From positions 1 to 37,266 of the forward strand of contig JAKSYS010000621.1 in assembly GCA_022925895.1 (NCBI GenBank): DNA of 37,266 bases, written 5' to 3'. The notes under the pieces are model-generated. The model was not told where the DNA came from and made no database searches. It saw only the letters and a program-made list of their open reading frames with translations. Numbering within the stretch: position 1 is the first letter of the stretch; each line of letters starts with the position of its first letter. Shown here piece by piece: positions 10,143 through 20,723 of this stretch. Origin of the DNA: Fragilaria crotonensis (lineage: Eukaryota > Bacillariophyta > Fragilariophyceae > Fragilariales > Fragilariaceae). The position numbers were made by a program, and so were the translations under genes.

Positions 10143-13100
10143 GTGGAGGCGGAACTTTCACCTCGGCGAGCGGTGGCGAAGCGAACGGCGGAGGAGATAT
10201 CCGCGGCGGAGACGAACATCGGTAAGTTAGCGGTTGCAGCGGCTGAGACGATGCGGCGTATCGGCTGGGAAGCGGTTGTGAACAGGGCACGCGGCGAATC
10301 GAACATCGCGAGACAGGTACGACGCCTGCCCCACAAGGCAGCCCGTCTGTTGGAGCATTTGCGGCGACGCGGAGCTGGCGTCACTACTGTTACCGAGCCG
10401 TGGACGCCTAAGCGTTGCGACGAAGCGGTGGCACGGCCGAGGAGCACACAAGTTGGCCCACATGGATCGTGCGTTCGTCTTCGACGAAATGACCGATTTT
10501 TGTAAGCAGGGTTATTGGATTGTGCTGCCGTATTCGGAGGTGAGGGAATGGCGCATGCTGAGGATCTCGCCGATTGGTGCCGTACCCCAGAGGGATAGAA
10601 GACCGTGGCTTATTGTGGACTACAGTTTTTCGGACCTCAACGCCAAGACCCTCCAGCTCGCACCCGCTGAGGCCATGCAATTTGGCTGGGCACTTCAACG
10701 GGTCTTTAAGCACATAGTCGAGGCGGACCCCCGCTACGGTCCGGTCCATCTCGCTAAGATCGATATAGCGGATGGAATCGCCTCCCTATTTCACCGCCCT
10801 ACTACTAACGGAGACCGCATGCAACCTGGCGAACGCACGCCTCCGACAACGCACGGCGTACGACACCCCTCATCGGCTTGAGGCCATTGCGGCAACGCTG
10901 CCTTGCTTCAGGCGACCCCGCTGCATCCGACACCGCCCCGCACGCGGAGCGCACACGCTTGGGTGGGCGACTACGTTCACACAAGCGCTGTTCCGAGGGG
11001 CGGCCGCCGGTCTATGTTGATGATTTTTTGTTAATGGCGCAGACGGCGCCACAGCAAACACGTGTGATGCGCACCACGCTCGAAGCCATTGATCATGTCT
11101 TCCGACCGTTGGCTCCGCACGACCCTGCGCACCGCAAAGAACCAGCGTCCGTCAAAAAGATGCTGAAGGGCGAGGCGTGTTGGGCTACGACCAAGCGCAT
11201 TTTGGGCTGGGATCTGGACACCGTCGCCGAGACCATCCATTTACCACCCCACCGACTGGAGCGCCTCTACGAGCTCCTCGAGTCCATCAGCCCACCGCAC
11301 AAGCGAGTGTCGGTGAAACGATGGCATCAACTCTTGGGTGAGTTGCGCTCAATGTCCCCGGCGCTCCCGGGGGCCCGGGGCCTCTTTTCCATCCTTCAGG
11401 AATCTTTGAAACGTGCTGATCGGAGCAGAGTACACGTCACCCGGTATGTCTGGGACATGGCCTCCGATTTCCGCGGCATCGCCGACTCCCTGCAGTCGCG
11501 CCCCACCCGATTGCGCGAACTGGTGCCCGGCGATCCTGAGTATATCGGCGCGAGTGACGAGTGCATCAGCGGCATGGGCGAGGTGTGGTTCGCGCGGCAC
11601 CACCTCTCCCCCATGATGGCGCCACCCATCCTGGTGTGGCACAGGCGCTACCCTCCGGCCGTGCAGGCGGCCCTCATCACCTCGGCACTTCCGCACGGGT
11701 CCATTTCAATCTCGGACCTCGAGCTGGCGGCCATGATTGCCCACAAGGACGTCCTTGCCCAACACCAGCAAGTTGCGGAGCGCACCATTTGGATGGCAAC
11801 GGATAACGCAACCTCGCTCGCTTGGTCGAACAAGGGTTCGGCCACTTCGTCCGCAACCCGAGCATATTTGTTGCGCCTCAACTCGTTCCACAAGCGCCGC
11901 CATTGTTATGTAGCGGTTCACAACCATATTGTGGGCGCGGCCAACGTCATGGCCGATGACGCCAGCCGACGCTGGGACCTCTCGGACGCTGACCTTCTCA
12001 CATATTTCAACTCTCACTACCCACAGGCATCCCCATGGCGACTCTGCGCCCTGCAACACGACACCGACTTGGCCTTACTTGGCGCGCTGTTCAGACAGCA
12101 ACCCACACACGGGTCTCACGACAGCGCGTCACCACTTCCAGCGCCTCCTCATGGCGCTTGTGGTGCACTTTCTGCGACGACGTCGTAGTGGACCCCCACG
12201 GGCTCCCACGCGACGCCATTCCCCTCCTCCAACTCTATGCACAAGGCATCCGTGACGGGACCATTGCTCCCGGCCGCCGACCCGTCCGCTCTCGTACGGT
12301 GGAAGACGCCGTGACGCCGTACGCGCGGTGGGCCACGCGTATGCCGGGATGGGGGCCCCGGACCCTCGCATGAACGTCCACGGCCACCTCGACTTCCGAC
12401 TCACCTCGCTCTACCAATCGTGGAGCAAGGTCGATAACCCCCCGTCTCGAGTCAAACCTCTGCCAGGCACTCTCTTAGCCCAAACGGTCCAACTGGCAGA
12501 CCTCGACGCCGCGCCAGGTGCACACGCGGCCGCGTCCCTCCTCATCTTGGGTCATTTCTTTTTGCTTCGGCATGGTGAATACCTGGGGGACCCGAATGAC
12601 GCACTGGACTCGCTCTTTCGCTTGCGCGACGTCTCTCTTTGGGTCGGGTCCCGGCCCCTCGACCCCCTGCACTGCCCGCTCTCCGATCTCCAGGCTGCCA
12701 CTTTCGCGACGATCGCGTTCACACGTCAGAAGAACGGCGTCCGCAATGAGACCATCGGACACGGCCGCTCGGGTCACCCACGCTTATGCCCCGTCCTCAG
12801 CATTGTCAATCGAATTGCCTACCTGCGCACCGTCGCCGCTGTCCCAGCGACGCCACTGAACGCCTACAGAGCTCCTGCGATCCCGGCACCCCTCCGCTAC
12901 ATTCAGGCGACGGATCTCACCCGTCGGATACGCGCAACTCTTGCCCTCCACCCTCATCCCGGGTATACCGCCAACGACGTGTCGGCACGCTCGACCCGGG
13001 CGGGCGGCGCCATCCTTTGCGCGGCGTCGGCCAGGACCGCATTCGCATGATCGGCCGCTGGCGCTCCGACGAACTCTACAGATACCTCCACGTCCAGGCG

Positions 13101-13169
13101 CAACCTGTTATGACCGGCGTCGCGGCAGCGATGCTGCGCGGCGGGTCCTACCAAATGGCGCCCGGATAA
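10143..13169 (+). pseudogene. Pol of YR retroelement: RT, RNase H, tyrosine recombinase
   Basis: The segments are in different frames. RT begins near 10290 (HKAARLLEHLRRRG) and continues in a second frame from 10453 (GYWIVLPY, RRPWLIVDYSF, LAKIDIADG). A third frame at 10772 (ESPPYFTAL) and a fourth from 10878 carry YVDDFLL at 11013. RNase H acidic residues are visible in GASDECISG, DLELAA, MATDNAT and MADDASR (about 11550-11960). The tyrosine recombinase spans about 12150-13160. It has a helical N-terminal domain, LLRHGEYL with the first Arg, TRQKNG with the Lys, SARSTRAGGA in place of the usual HxxR box, and IGRWRSDELYRYL with the tyrosine. The sequence jumps from IDIADG straight to ESPPYF at about 10769, so roughly 50-60 RT residues are missing. 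Another frame break lies near 13020. The stop is at 13167-13169. Confidence 0.8.
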
Positions 13170-13233
13170 GACCTTTTCCCACCCGTTCCTTCGTCTCTCC
13201 CACCCTGTTCTCTGCCTTTGGACCTCTTGGGGA

Positions 13234-13387
13234 GCAACCGAGCAACTCCACTGGGAGCAAGCACAGTTAGTGGGTAGGGGGCCCGATATTCCAGTAAGGA
13301 CATCGTCACCCTCCACAACCCCCTTTTTCTCCAGAATCTCGTAGCGGACGAGCAACTACTGACGTGGGGCGATAGCGGAGCCCCACC
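13234..13387 (+). repeat. Split direct repeat B1
   Basis: This 154-bp repeat is matched by B2 at 13739-13892 with very few differences. Near its end a GTGGGGC/GCCCCAC stem closes a short loop. Its last three bases, ACC, are also the first three of A2. Confidence 0.9.
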
Positions 13388-13730
13388 GTCAGTGGTGGTG
13401 AGGGAGTGACCGAAGGACGGGGCCAACACAACTCTACTCTACACAACTCTACTTTACGAATGCATATCTTCCTACGGAACACGGTCATTTGCTCCAGGCA
13501 CGTGTTACATGTTACATTTAGTATGGGGCCTACGCGGCCCAGCAGCAGAAAGGAAAAAGACCGGTGGCTTGAACGAATCTTGGGGACGCAACCATCGTTT
13601 TCTTGAACGCGGTGCGTCACCGGAGACAACATCGCAAGGACCGTCGGGAGCAACGGATTGGTGAACCGAGACCAGATCGGGCACCTGATCGCTGCAAACG
13701 GCGAACCCTAGTGTAGTTAATTTCTATCCC
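13385..13730 (+). repeat. Split direct repeat A2
   Basis: It repeats A1 (7962-8293) in the same orientation and lies directly between B1 and B2, which is the arrangement expected for a PAT/Ngaro-like right end. Confidence 0.9.
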
Positions 13731-13738
13731 GCCCGCCC

Positions 13739-13892
13739 GCAACCGAGCAACTCCACTGGGAGCAAGCACAGTTAGTGGGTAGGGGGCCCGATATTCCAGT
13801 AAGGACATCGTCACCCTCCACAACCCCCTTTTTCTCCAGAATCTCGTAGCGGACGAGCAACTACTGAGGTGGGGCGATAGCGGAGCCCCACC
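13739..13892 (+). repeat. Split direct repeat B2 (right end)
   Basis: It repeats B1. The terminal hairpin is perfect here: AGGTGGGGC (13867-13875) pairs with GCCCCACCT (13885-13893). A short GC-rich spacer (13731-13738) separates A2 from B2. Confidence 0.9.
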
Positions 13893-14313
13893 TGTACGGC
13901 CAAACGTATGATATAGCCGTATATGCCTGTAGCCTGTACCCAGTACCTGGTACAACCATTATTGCTGTACACAAGCTATTCTGTACAGTACTGTCGAGTA
14001 CATACTCAGGAGTACTGGAGTACATTTTACAAGTAGTCTATGAGTACAGTATTACTTCATATCATATTCATTTCTTTTCTATATTAAATATCACATCTTT
14101 TTTTATATATTTAAACTTTATGAATGTCCGACTCGAAGAATGCGCACCTGTTGGTGCATCGCAGTCAGGCCCCCTGGGTGTTTTGTTCCCATCTGTTGGC
14201 CATCCACGTATGTAAAACTTGTACAAGCATATATTGTATGGGTTCAATGTAACCTACCGGTACAAAATACGGAGTGTGAAGTGTATGAAGTATGAAGCAT
14301 ATAGACATGGAAG
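13893..14313. other. Intergenic, GTAC-palindrome-rich then AT-rich
   Basis: No gene is supported. Between 13920 and 14050 there are many overlapping GTAC-centred palindromes (for example GGAGTACTGGAGTAC). A strongly AT-rich tract follows at 14060-14115. This is the unoccupied DNA between the YR element and copia-1. Confidence 0.4.
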
Positions 14314-14478
14314 TGAGTAAAAACGGTCGTACAGGACATGGGAGACATGTGATAGCGTGACATCGTATAAAGCGTATTATATAGACGAGTAAGCATAGAA
14401 GCGTACTTATCACCGAGCACCAGTACACCGTTGGACTGTTACAGTGCTACGAGCTCACAGTACGGGTACATTAAATCA
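14314..14478 (-). repeat. copia-1 3' LTR
   Basis: This 165-bp copy is flanked outside by GAAG. On the minus strand it contains the TATA-like TATATAATACGC, a plausible promoter core. It is identical to the 5' copy except for three substitutions near 14390, 14456 and 14470. Confidence 0.9.
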
Positions 14479-14490
14479 GTCCCCTCGAGT
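14479..14490 (-). promoter_or_regulatory. copia-1 polypurine tract
   Basis: On the minus strand the sequence ACTCGAGGGGAC ends exactly at the 3' LTR boundary, the expected place for the plus-strand DNA primer. Confidence 0.6.
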
Positions 14491-14629
14491 TAATGGGGTC
14501 GAGAACTGTCGAGCACATTAAGTCGTCGTTTAATGATTGCAAAACCGTGTTTTGTCACGGCGATATTTAGCTGCCAGCATAGGGCGAGCAAGGGAACCCT
14601 AGTAGTAACCTTCAAACCTAGGGGGAGCA

Positions 14630-17245
14630 TCAACTGTGATCATTCAGGTCGTACAGGATCAGGCCTACTAGGTGGTCACGCTTCTGACCACCGGGTATGA
14701 TCTTGGTACAGATGTCGGCGGGGTTATCATGCGTCGATATATGCCCCGTTAAGCATTCACCCATTGCCACTGCTTCGCGCACAGCGTGATAGCAAACGGC
14801 ATTTGACTTTTTCTTTAGCATCGATTCCGGTTGCTGCGTGTTGTGGATGACGGACATATTGTCTCCATAGATAAATGATGGACCGGACAATAAGGCACCC
14901 ATCATGCGCAATTTATAGCGGATACCACGGAGGGTTTCCATCCCTTGTTTCATGGCCACAAACTCGGCGCCGAAAACAGTTGTCTCAATCGTGGACTGTT
15001 TCTTCGAAAACCAAGCAATCGGCGCAAGGTTCATGTATATTAGGAACCCGGTACGGGATCGTCTCGTTCGCTGATCCCCAGCATGATCCGAGTCAACAAA
15101 GAGACGTAGGTCCACCTCCTTGCCTCTTGGTTCGGGTGCATTAGGTGGTATGGCCTCAGTTACGTTGCCGTAATATTGTTTCCAATCACACTCAAAAACC
15201 GTCATGTCGATGTCGGGATATGTAGGATCGAACACAATTCTCGCATTGTGCTTCTTTTCAAGGTATGCAAACAAATGAAATACGGCCTCCAGATGTCCCT
15301 CTTGCGGCATGGCGAGGTATGATGCGAGTTCTGAAACTTCAGTTATAATGTCAACACGGCTCAGTTCCACACACCATCGTAAAACACCGATTTGCGATTG
15401 ATAAAATGTTGACCGCGATGCGTCGAGCATGGGAGTTACATCTAGCTCTGGCGCGTAGTTCAGCGGGAACGGTCCCTTTGCTCGTTTCAGCCATTGTCGC
15501 GTAGGGTAATGCATCTTGTGATACGCCTTTACATTGGCCACAGCAGCCTGTACATACTTGCTGGAACTCATCGCCCACGCATCGACGCCGTTTGGTAGCG
15601 TCGTCTGACGAAGCTTTGCCCCGAGATAGTACTCTGGGTTGCGTATTGACCCTGGCTTTGTCTTGAAGAAGTGATCAATCTCGTTCAAGGCACGGATGCT
15701 GTCATGATGCACCATACGTATGTCATCGACATACAGTAAGCAATAGGCATAATACTTATACCCATCATCGCCAGGAATTTCGGGCTTCATCCACACGTCT
15801 GGGTCAGCGATGCAGGATGACCAACCCAGGTGGCGCATACAGTCCGCCAGGTGATTCCTAAAGGAGGCACCCGCAGATTTCAAACCATACAAAGCGCGTA
15901 CGATTATCGCCATTTTTCCGGCATCCCGTCCGAACTCAGGCCCAAGCCTGCACCAAATCTTCTCACCAACAGGGGCCGTGAGGCAAGCGTTCTCAATATC
16001 GCCAGTTTTAACCTCGAGATCGTTTAGTGCGGCGAGTGTCAAGGCTATGCGTACGGACTCTCTAGACACAACGCTGGCATACGTTACGAATGCTGGCGGT
16101 GACTCAGTCATGTGCCCAACGGCAACCAGCCTTGCCTTTTGTTGGAAATCTTCCATCTTGACGTCGAACACAAGATGGCACTTGATCTCTTGGAAAGTAG
16201 GTGGGGGAAGTGTTCCATCTTCTAGTACCTCAAAAGCGACTTGTACTTTTGCCATTTCTTTGCGGATTGCATCTTGCCATAGCGTATTGCCGTTTGCACG
16301 GTCAATCCTGAGGCAATCTTCAAATGTTTTCGGCACCTCGATGCCAAATTTGTGCGTGCGTTTGTGATAACGCGCGTTTACGGCCGCAATGATTCGATTA
16401 CGCCGTCGTAGCGTATACGGTACCCACCACGCAAAAGCTGGTTCACAGTCAAGAATCCCATGAGCCATGGCGTACTCCGCCACTTCCACGGGATTCAATT
16501 CTTTCAAGTCAGCGAGTCGCTCCCACGATGTTGTTCCATCTTTCCATTCCACGCAAAGCTTCCAGCCCTTTGTGGTTTTGCGTATGTGGCGGTTGGAACC
16601 ACGCTGGACATACATGTCAGCGCGTTCGAGTGCAGACTCGTCTTTCCGGTGATCAACGATGCCCTCCAACAAGATGAATTGATTCCCTTCAGTATCGCAC
16701 ATGGCGTACATGCTCTGGGCGATCACATTTGCCGCGAGTTCCGCTGTCTGGCCGTCAGGGAACACAACGTCATACGTCCGTGTATCAAGTATCGGGTTAA
16801 CGTTGGCCTTCCCAGTGAGTTTTCCGTCAGCCGATCTTTTGCGACCTTGAACCTTCGCACTGAGCATTTTGTCCCCAATAGGAAGTGTGACCTCCGCCCC
16901 TACATATTGGTCGTACGTATCTACGTCGACTTCATCATCGGCGTCCAGGGCTGGGGACGTCTCTCCATTGTCATCGTCACCATACCGTTCGAATGTTGGT
17001 GTCCCGAGATCCTCAAGTTCAGGGTCGTTCATAAAGTCTTCATACTTGAAACCTTCTCCGAGGACAGAGTTAACCTTTTCAGTGAAAAGTTGGCGTTTCA
17101 CCTTCATGGTTTCGTTGGCAACTTCATCAGGTGTTAACGCACGCACGGTAGACCTATATACAACCTGGCCGTTCTGCTTTAGGACCTTGCGAGTCATCGC
17201 AGGGCCAATATCTACAGCAGGACCGAGATCACGTCCAAGTACCAT
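14630..17245 (-). CDS. copia-1 Pol, chromodomain-like / RT / RNase H part
   Basis: This 871-residue open frame is the uninterrupted back half of Pol. Its first residue is only the first ATG after a frameshift, so the N-terminal side belongs to the preceding integrase frame. Residues about 195-250 resemble a chromodomain (GWKLCVEWKDGTTSWERLADLKE), placed between integrase and RT. RT spans about 300-560, with catalytic D416 (TGDIENA) and the YVDD box at 505-508. RNase H is complete to the end (FVDSDHAGD, ETTVFGAEFVA, YGDNMSVI, DNPADICTK). The chromodomain-like module may guide integration through histone marks, as in chromoviruses, but that is inference. Confidence 0.85.
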   Translation of the reverse strand: MVLGRDLGPAVDIGPAMTRKVLKQNGQVVYRSTVRALTPDEVANETMKVKRQLFTEKVNSVLGEGFKYEDFMNDPELEDLGTPTFERYGDDDNGETSPALDADDEVDVDTYDQYVGAEVTLPIGDKMLSAKVQGRKRSADGKLTGKANVNPILDTRTYDVVFPDGQTAELAANVIAQSMYAMCDTEGNQFILLEGIVDHRKDESALERADMYVQRGSNRHIRKTTKGWKLCVEWKDGTTSWERLADLKELNPVEVAEYAMAHGILDCEPAFAWWVPYTLRRRNRIIAAVNARYHKRTHKFGIEVPKTFEDCLRIDRANGNTLWQDAIRKEMAKVQVAFEVLEDGTLPPPTFQEIKCHLVFDVKMEDFQQKARLVAVGHMTESPPAFVTYASVVSRESVRIALTLAALNDLEVKTGDIENACLTAPVGEKIWCRLGPEFGRDAGKMAIIVRALYGLKSAGASFRNHLADCMRHLGWSSCIADPDVWMKPEIPGDDGYKYYAYCLLYVDDIRMVHHDSIRALNEIDHFFKTKPGSIRNPEYYLGAKLRQTTLPNGVDAWAMSSSKYVQAAVANVKAYHKMHYPTRQWLKRAKGPFPLNYAPELDVTPMLDASRSTFYQSQIGVLRWCVELSRVDIITEVSELASYLAMPQEGHLEAVFHLFAYLEKKHNARIVFDPTYPDIDMTVFECDWKQYYGNVTEAIPPNAPEPRGKEVDLRLFVDSDHAGDQRTRRSRTGFLIYMNLAPIAWFSKKQSTIETTVFGAEFVAMKQGMETLRGIRYKLRMMGALLSGPSFIYGDNMSVIHNTQQPESMLKKKSNAVCYHAVREAVAMGECLTGHISTHDNPADICTKIIPGGQKRDHLVGLILYDLNDHS

Positions 17246-18750
17246 TGTATCGTCCGGGTACGTGACAGACGTGTCACGGAATAAAACCCACTCGTACCCT
17301 TGAATAGTGCGAATGGTGATATGTCGGCAGTCTCACCGCTGACGATAGTTTCTAGTACCTGGCCGTCGAGACGGTAGATGTCATGCGCGGTGTGCGATCT
17401 GATATACGCTTCACGCTCGAGGCAGTCATCCCAGAGACGCTTTGGCGCCGCAGATCTAACCATCTGTCGACCGACGCCTTTCTTTAATTCGCGGATTGCA
17501 GCTTCCGCTGTGTTCGACCACGGAGTATGCGGTTCCGTTTGTCGTACTTGAACACCAACTTCTCGGCATTTTTTCCGAAACAGGCCCATAGTCTGTCCCC
17601 TTGCACCATCCATGATGATAGTGTTTGGGACTCCTTCTCACTGAAAAAGTAACGACAAACCTTCGTGTGCCTGGGACTTCTTTGACATCGGAAATGCCCG
17701 GCACCAACCTTCCGGCGTCGCAAATATTTGAGCATACTTGTTATTTCGACGCGATGCCGTGTTTGATATCAATGTGTCGGTGAAGCAGTCCACGGGAAGA
17801 CGCCTGTATCGTAACTACCTATCATTCGTCCTGAAACGTCTAGACAAGGTTGGGTGGAGAACTGTCCGGACTCCTCGTTGCGTTGTCACGTCGACCGTTC
17901 GTTTGGCAGTTTGTAGTTTGATACCCCAATTTCGTTTGAGAGTATGCGCCTCAAATTGCTTACCGGGGACGGAGGGTCGGATCCCTGCTACTGTGACACT
18001 AAGTGTGCGGGAAAAGGAAGGAATATCGAGTGTCGGTGTCGTTTGTTGTAATGACAATGTCGGACCGTCATAAACAACGGTTGAAGACATGTTGGAGACC
18101 GCGCAAAGGCGTCGCGATGGAGGCGGGGCGCCTATACGGTCCCCTGTCTGCGACATGTATTGCAACAATGCCTCCTCTTGTTGGGCAAAGGAAGTATCAA
18201 AAGGATCGTATGTTGGCTCATCACTTGTCAAAGAGAAGTGGGGTAGAGACTCGAACTCCGCGATAGTGGGCTTGCGAGTCGGGAACGAAGACGTAACGCT
18301 ATGTAGGGAGAGCGGTATCACATACGGTTGAGCAGAACCGTCGAAAGGAATTGCTATCGAATGTGTCAAGTCGGTAAGTTGGTCAGTTAAGAAACGAGGA
18401 CAATCGTTTACAATAACGTCATTCAACCGAACTTGCATAGTCGAGAGCAAATTGTGACTGATGTTGGGGAGGTAGATTGCTTGGTTGACGAGCAGGATCA
18501 CCGTCTCGCCAGTCACGGGGTCGTCGTATGCTAATGCACCTGTGACTATCCGCATGTCCTTATCAACAGGACCGTTGGGGTTGTAACCCGTTACGTTGAT
18601 TGGACGATCATAATCGTGGACAATCAGCGCGTTGCTTCCTACGGCACACTGGTCGGCGTGTGAATCCAAATCAGTTCTACTTTCGTTAGAGATCGAGACC
18701 GAGATGTCCATTGACCCTAATGACCGGAAGACCGCAAGAGACGCCGCCAG
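17246..18750 (-). pseudogene. copia-1 protease and integrase region, disrupted
   Basis: Reading in the same frame as the downstream end of gag, the protease active site appears as LDSHADQCAVG; this DSH form replaces the usual DTG/DSG and is common in diatom copia elements. Integrase follows, with an HTPWSN...AEAAIRELKKG segment near 17490-17540. In-frame stops lie at 17815-17817 (TAG between NDR and LRYRRLP) and 17638-17640 (TGA between LLFQ and EGVPN). Near 17275 a one-base loss after ALFK moves the rest of Pol into the next frame. Both stops fit C-to-T changes of Gln and Arg codons, inferred from context. Confidence 0.7.
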
Positions 18751-20264
18751 TCACTTGGAGTCATTGGTGTCGGACTTCTTTTGGCGAGTGAGAGCAGAGT
18801 TGGTGCGATTCGCACCGACTTTTGCCTTTTTTGTTGGCGTTTCGTCGACGGAGGACACGGAATTGCTGGAGCCAGCCGTTTGATTATCATCAACTCCAGT
18901 CTTGCTCATCTGTTTTGCCAATTGGGAAACTTGGCGATTCATGACCTTCCTGAGATTCTTGATCACCTCGGGTTTCGCTTTGTTGCCGTTGCTCCTGACC
19001 TTGCTGTCCTTCGCGCCAGGTTTATGGCCCTGCTTGAGGCGCTTAGAGGCGAGCTCCTTTTTCTGGTCGGCAGAGAGCGCGGCGTATTCGTCCTTGGTGT
19101 AATAGCGATCCTCAATCGCACCGGCCTTGCGTTTTCCGCCAGCTGTCTTTAGTTCCGAAATGTTAACAGTGTTATTGGGCCGGGTCTTGGTCGTTTGGCG
19201 TATGTAATCTTGATCCAAGGTTACGCAGCCGTCAAAATCAAGGCGCAGCCTTTCATCTGACATGATTCGTGTCTTGACAGCGTCAAACTTGTCGGTTTTG
19301 ATGCCGTCAAGTAGGTAGCGTACCTTCGATCTTGGGTCTATCCCCGTGTAACCGTGTTCCACCAGTCCCTCCATGATAGAGTGCTGTTGCTTGTAGACGT
19401 TGACATACTTCTCGAAATCCCAACGGCGTTGCTCACCATTGTAGACGGTTGACTTTAACTTGTCTTCGGCCATCGCGGCTATGTTGTCAACATTGTTAGG
19501 TCCAAGATAATGCAAGTAAAGATTATTGTAAGCCATGCGACCATCACGAGTTTTCTGCGCTGGTTTGACATATGTCCAACAGGACAGGTCGCGCGTGTAA
19601 TTCGAGAGATGATTTCCCATACCTTTTTGCGGTTTATGATGTAGGTGGGGTCCAGAGTTTGCACCCCTACAGCGTTGACGACATAATGAGGCGCCCTTGC
19701 AATCATCTGATCCTGAATAGTTGGATAAGTCAGATCGGCATAGTCGGGCATCTCAATGTCTTTACGGGTGACGTAGGCAAGTGGGATTTTCCGTTCCCCT
19801 AGAACCGAACGGAGGTATTCGTCGATTGCCTCCATCGTCTTTGGCCATTCCTTGGCGTTGATCGTTGGGAAGTCCTCTGGCTTCTTGTATGAAGCCTCGA
19901 ATTCTCGGAGTTCACGAAGTTCTTGAATTGCATCGAGGGTGACGTCGGGGGCATTAACAGTCTTGCTGATTCGAGCTTGGTGACGCAAATAAAAGGCGAG
20001 CAACTTGAGGTGACCCTCAGCTCGTTGGTTTACATTCACGCCAGGGTTTGGTATGTTAACGGCACCTCCAACGGCGCCTCCCGGCGGGGCAGGAATCAGC
20101 CCCCCAGGACGGCGGATTACCTTAATGAGGATTTCGATCTCATCGTCACGAAGCAGCCTTATTTCTTCAAGGGTGTCCAAACCCTGTTCTTCAACAAGGG
20201 CTTGAGCGGCAGCCTCAGTAAAACCAATGCGGGTCATGACCGCGCGCATTACTGCATTGTTCAT
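18751..20264 (-). pseudogene. copia-1 Gag, one frameshift
   Basis: ATG at 20264 opens a Gag whose frame shifts near 19590, where an extra CG dinucleotide in a CGCGCG run separates WEIISRITR from DLSCWTYVK. The restored protein would be about 500 residues. It has a helical N-terminus with a Gly/Pro-rich linker (about 55-75), then the conserved blocks GPNNVDN, EDKLKSTVY and GIDPRSKVRY, a basic QKKELASKRLKQGHKPG region, and a C-terminal Ser/Lys tail. No CCHC zinc knuckle is present; the basic C-terminus may replace it for RNA binding. The frame ends in TGA at 18751-18753 and continues in phase into protease. Its blocks are closely matched by the gag of the gypsy-type element at 33345-34050. Confidence 0.75.
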
Positions 20265-20333
20265 GTTGACAGGTATAACAGCGCTACAAAAAGAGTGAGG
20301 ACAATCGCCGCTCGTTGACCCAGCAGAGACAAT

Positions 20334-20723
20334 CTGCCCTACGCGCGAAGTAATCAGTTTTGTTTTGTAGTAGACTAATTTGTAGCTTGTTTTAAAGGGT
20401 TAATAGTTATACCTTATTAAAAGTTATGAGACTAGTTTTTAAAACAAGAGAGCAGTCCCATCCTTGGTGGGATTGGACTGTTCTCTTTCATTCATCTAGG
20501 AGACTCAGTGAGTCTCCAAGAGATGTCAAACAGTTCTCATTCTACTGTTGTACGGTTGTACTGTTGTACAGGATCAGTGTTCTATTGTTGCACTGTACTA
20601 TGGTATTACTAGCCTACCGGTATATCCAAGTTACTATACATGGCCATTGTATTGTAGTACTGGATACTAGTAATTATAGTATACTGTATCGCTCTACCCT
20701 AGGGGCACGTGCGGTGTACTGCA
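20334..20723 (-). mobile_element. Solo LTR of the gypsy family nested in the copia-1 leader
   Basis: About 389 bp here match, in reverse orientation, the LTR at 36850-37257. Shared landmarks include GCACGTGCCC, CAATGGCCATGTATAGTA, the hairpin GGAGACTCAGTGAGTCTCC (20499-20517) and GATTACTTYGCGCGTAGG. ACAAT flanks both sides (20329-20333 and 20723-20727), as expected for a target duplication. No internal gypsy sequence accompanies it, which indicates LTR-LTR recombination. Confidence 0.75.

Larger units (their letters stand above)
7962..13892 (+). mobile_element. YR retrotransposon with split direct repeats (PAT/Ngaro-like)
   Basis: The order is A1 (7962-8293), a Gag-like ORF, a Pol with reverse transcriptase, RNase H and tyrosine recombinase, then B1 (13234-13387), A2 (13385-13730) and B2 (13739-13892). 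This A1-ORFs-B1-A2-B2 layout is the diagnostic split direct repeat structure of PAT- and Ngaro-type YR retroelements, which integrate as circles through a tyrosine recombinase and leave no target duplication. ACC is present at the left end (7962-7964), at the B1/A2 junction (13385-13387) and at the right end (13890-13892), which is the expected crossover core. No methyltransferase domain of the DIRS type is seen. The element is visibly more GC-rich than its flanks. Its reading frames carry several frameshifts and an RT deletion, so this copy is not autonomous. Confidence 0.85.

Noticed and set aside
13306..13955. Minus-strand ORFs repeated in B1/A2/B2
   Set aside because: They only reflect the split direct repeats read on the wrong strand.
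14165..14428. Minus-strand ORF matching another at 21056-21310
   Set aside because: The match is confined to the copia-1 LTR; it is a chance frame within the repeat.
20334..20723. Gypsy-like LTR as the true 5' LTR of copia-1, which would mean an LTR plus gag module shared between superfamilies
   Set aside because: No matching copy exists at the copia-1 3' end, while 165-bp TG...CA repeats with flanking GAAG do exist. ACAAT on both sides indicates a nested solo LTR.
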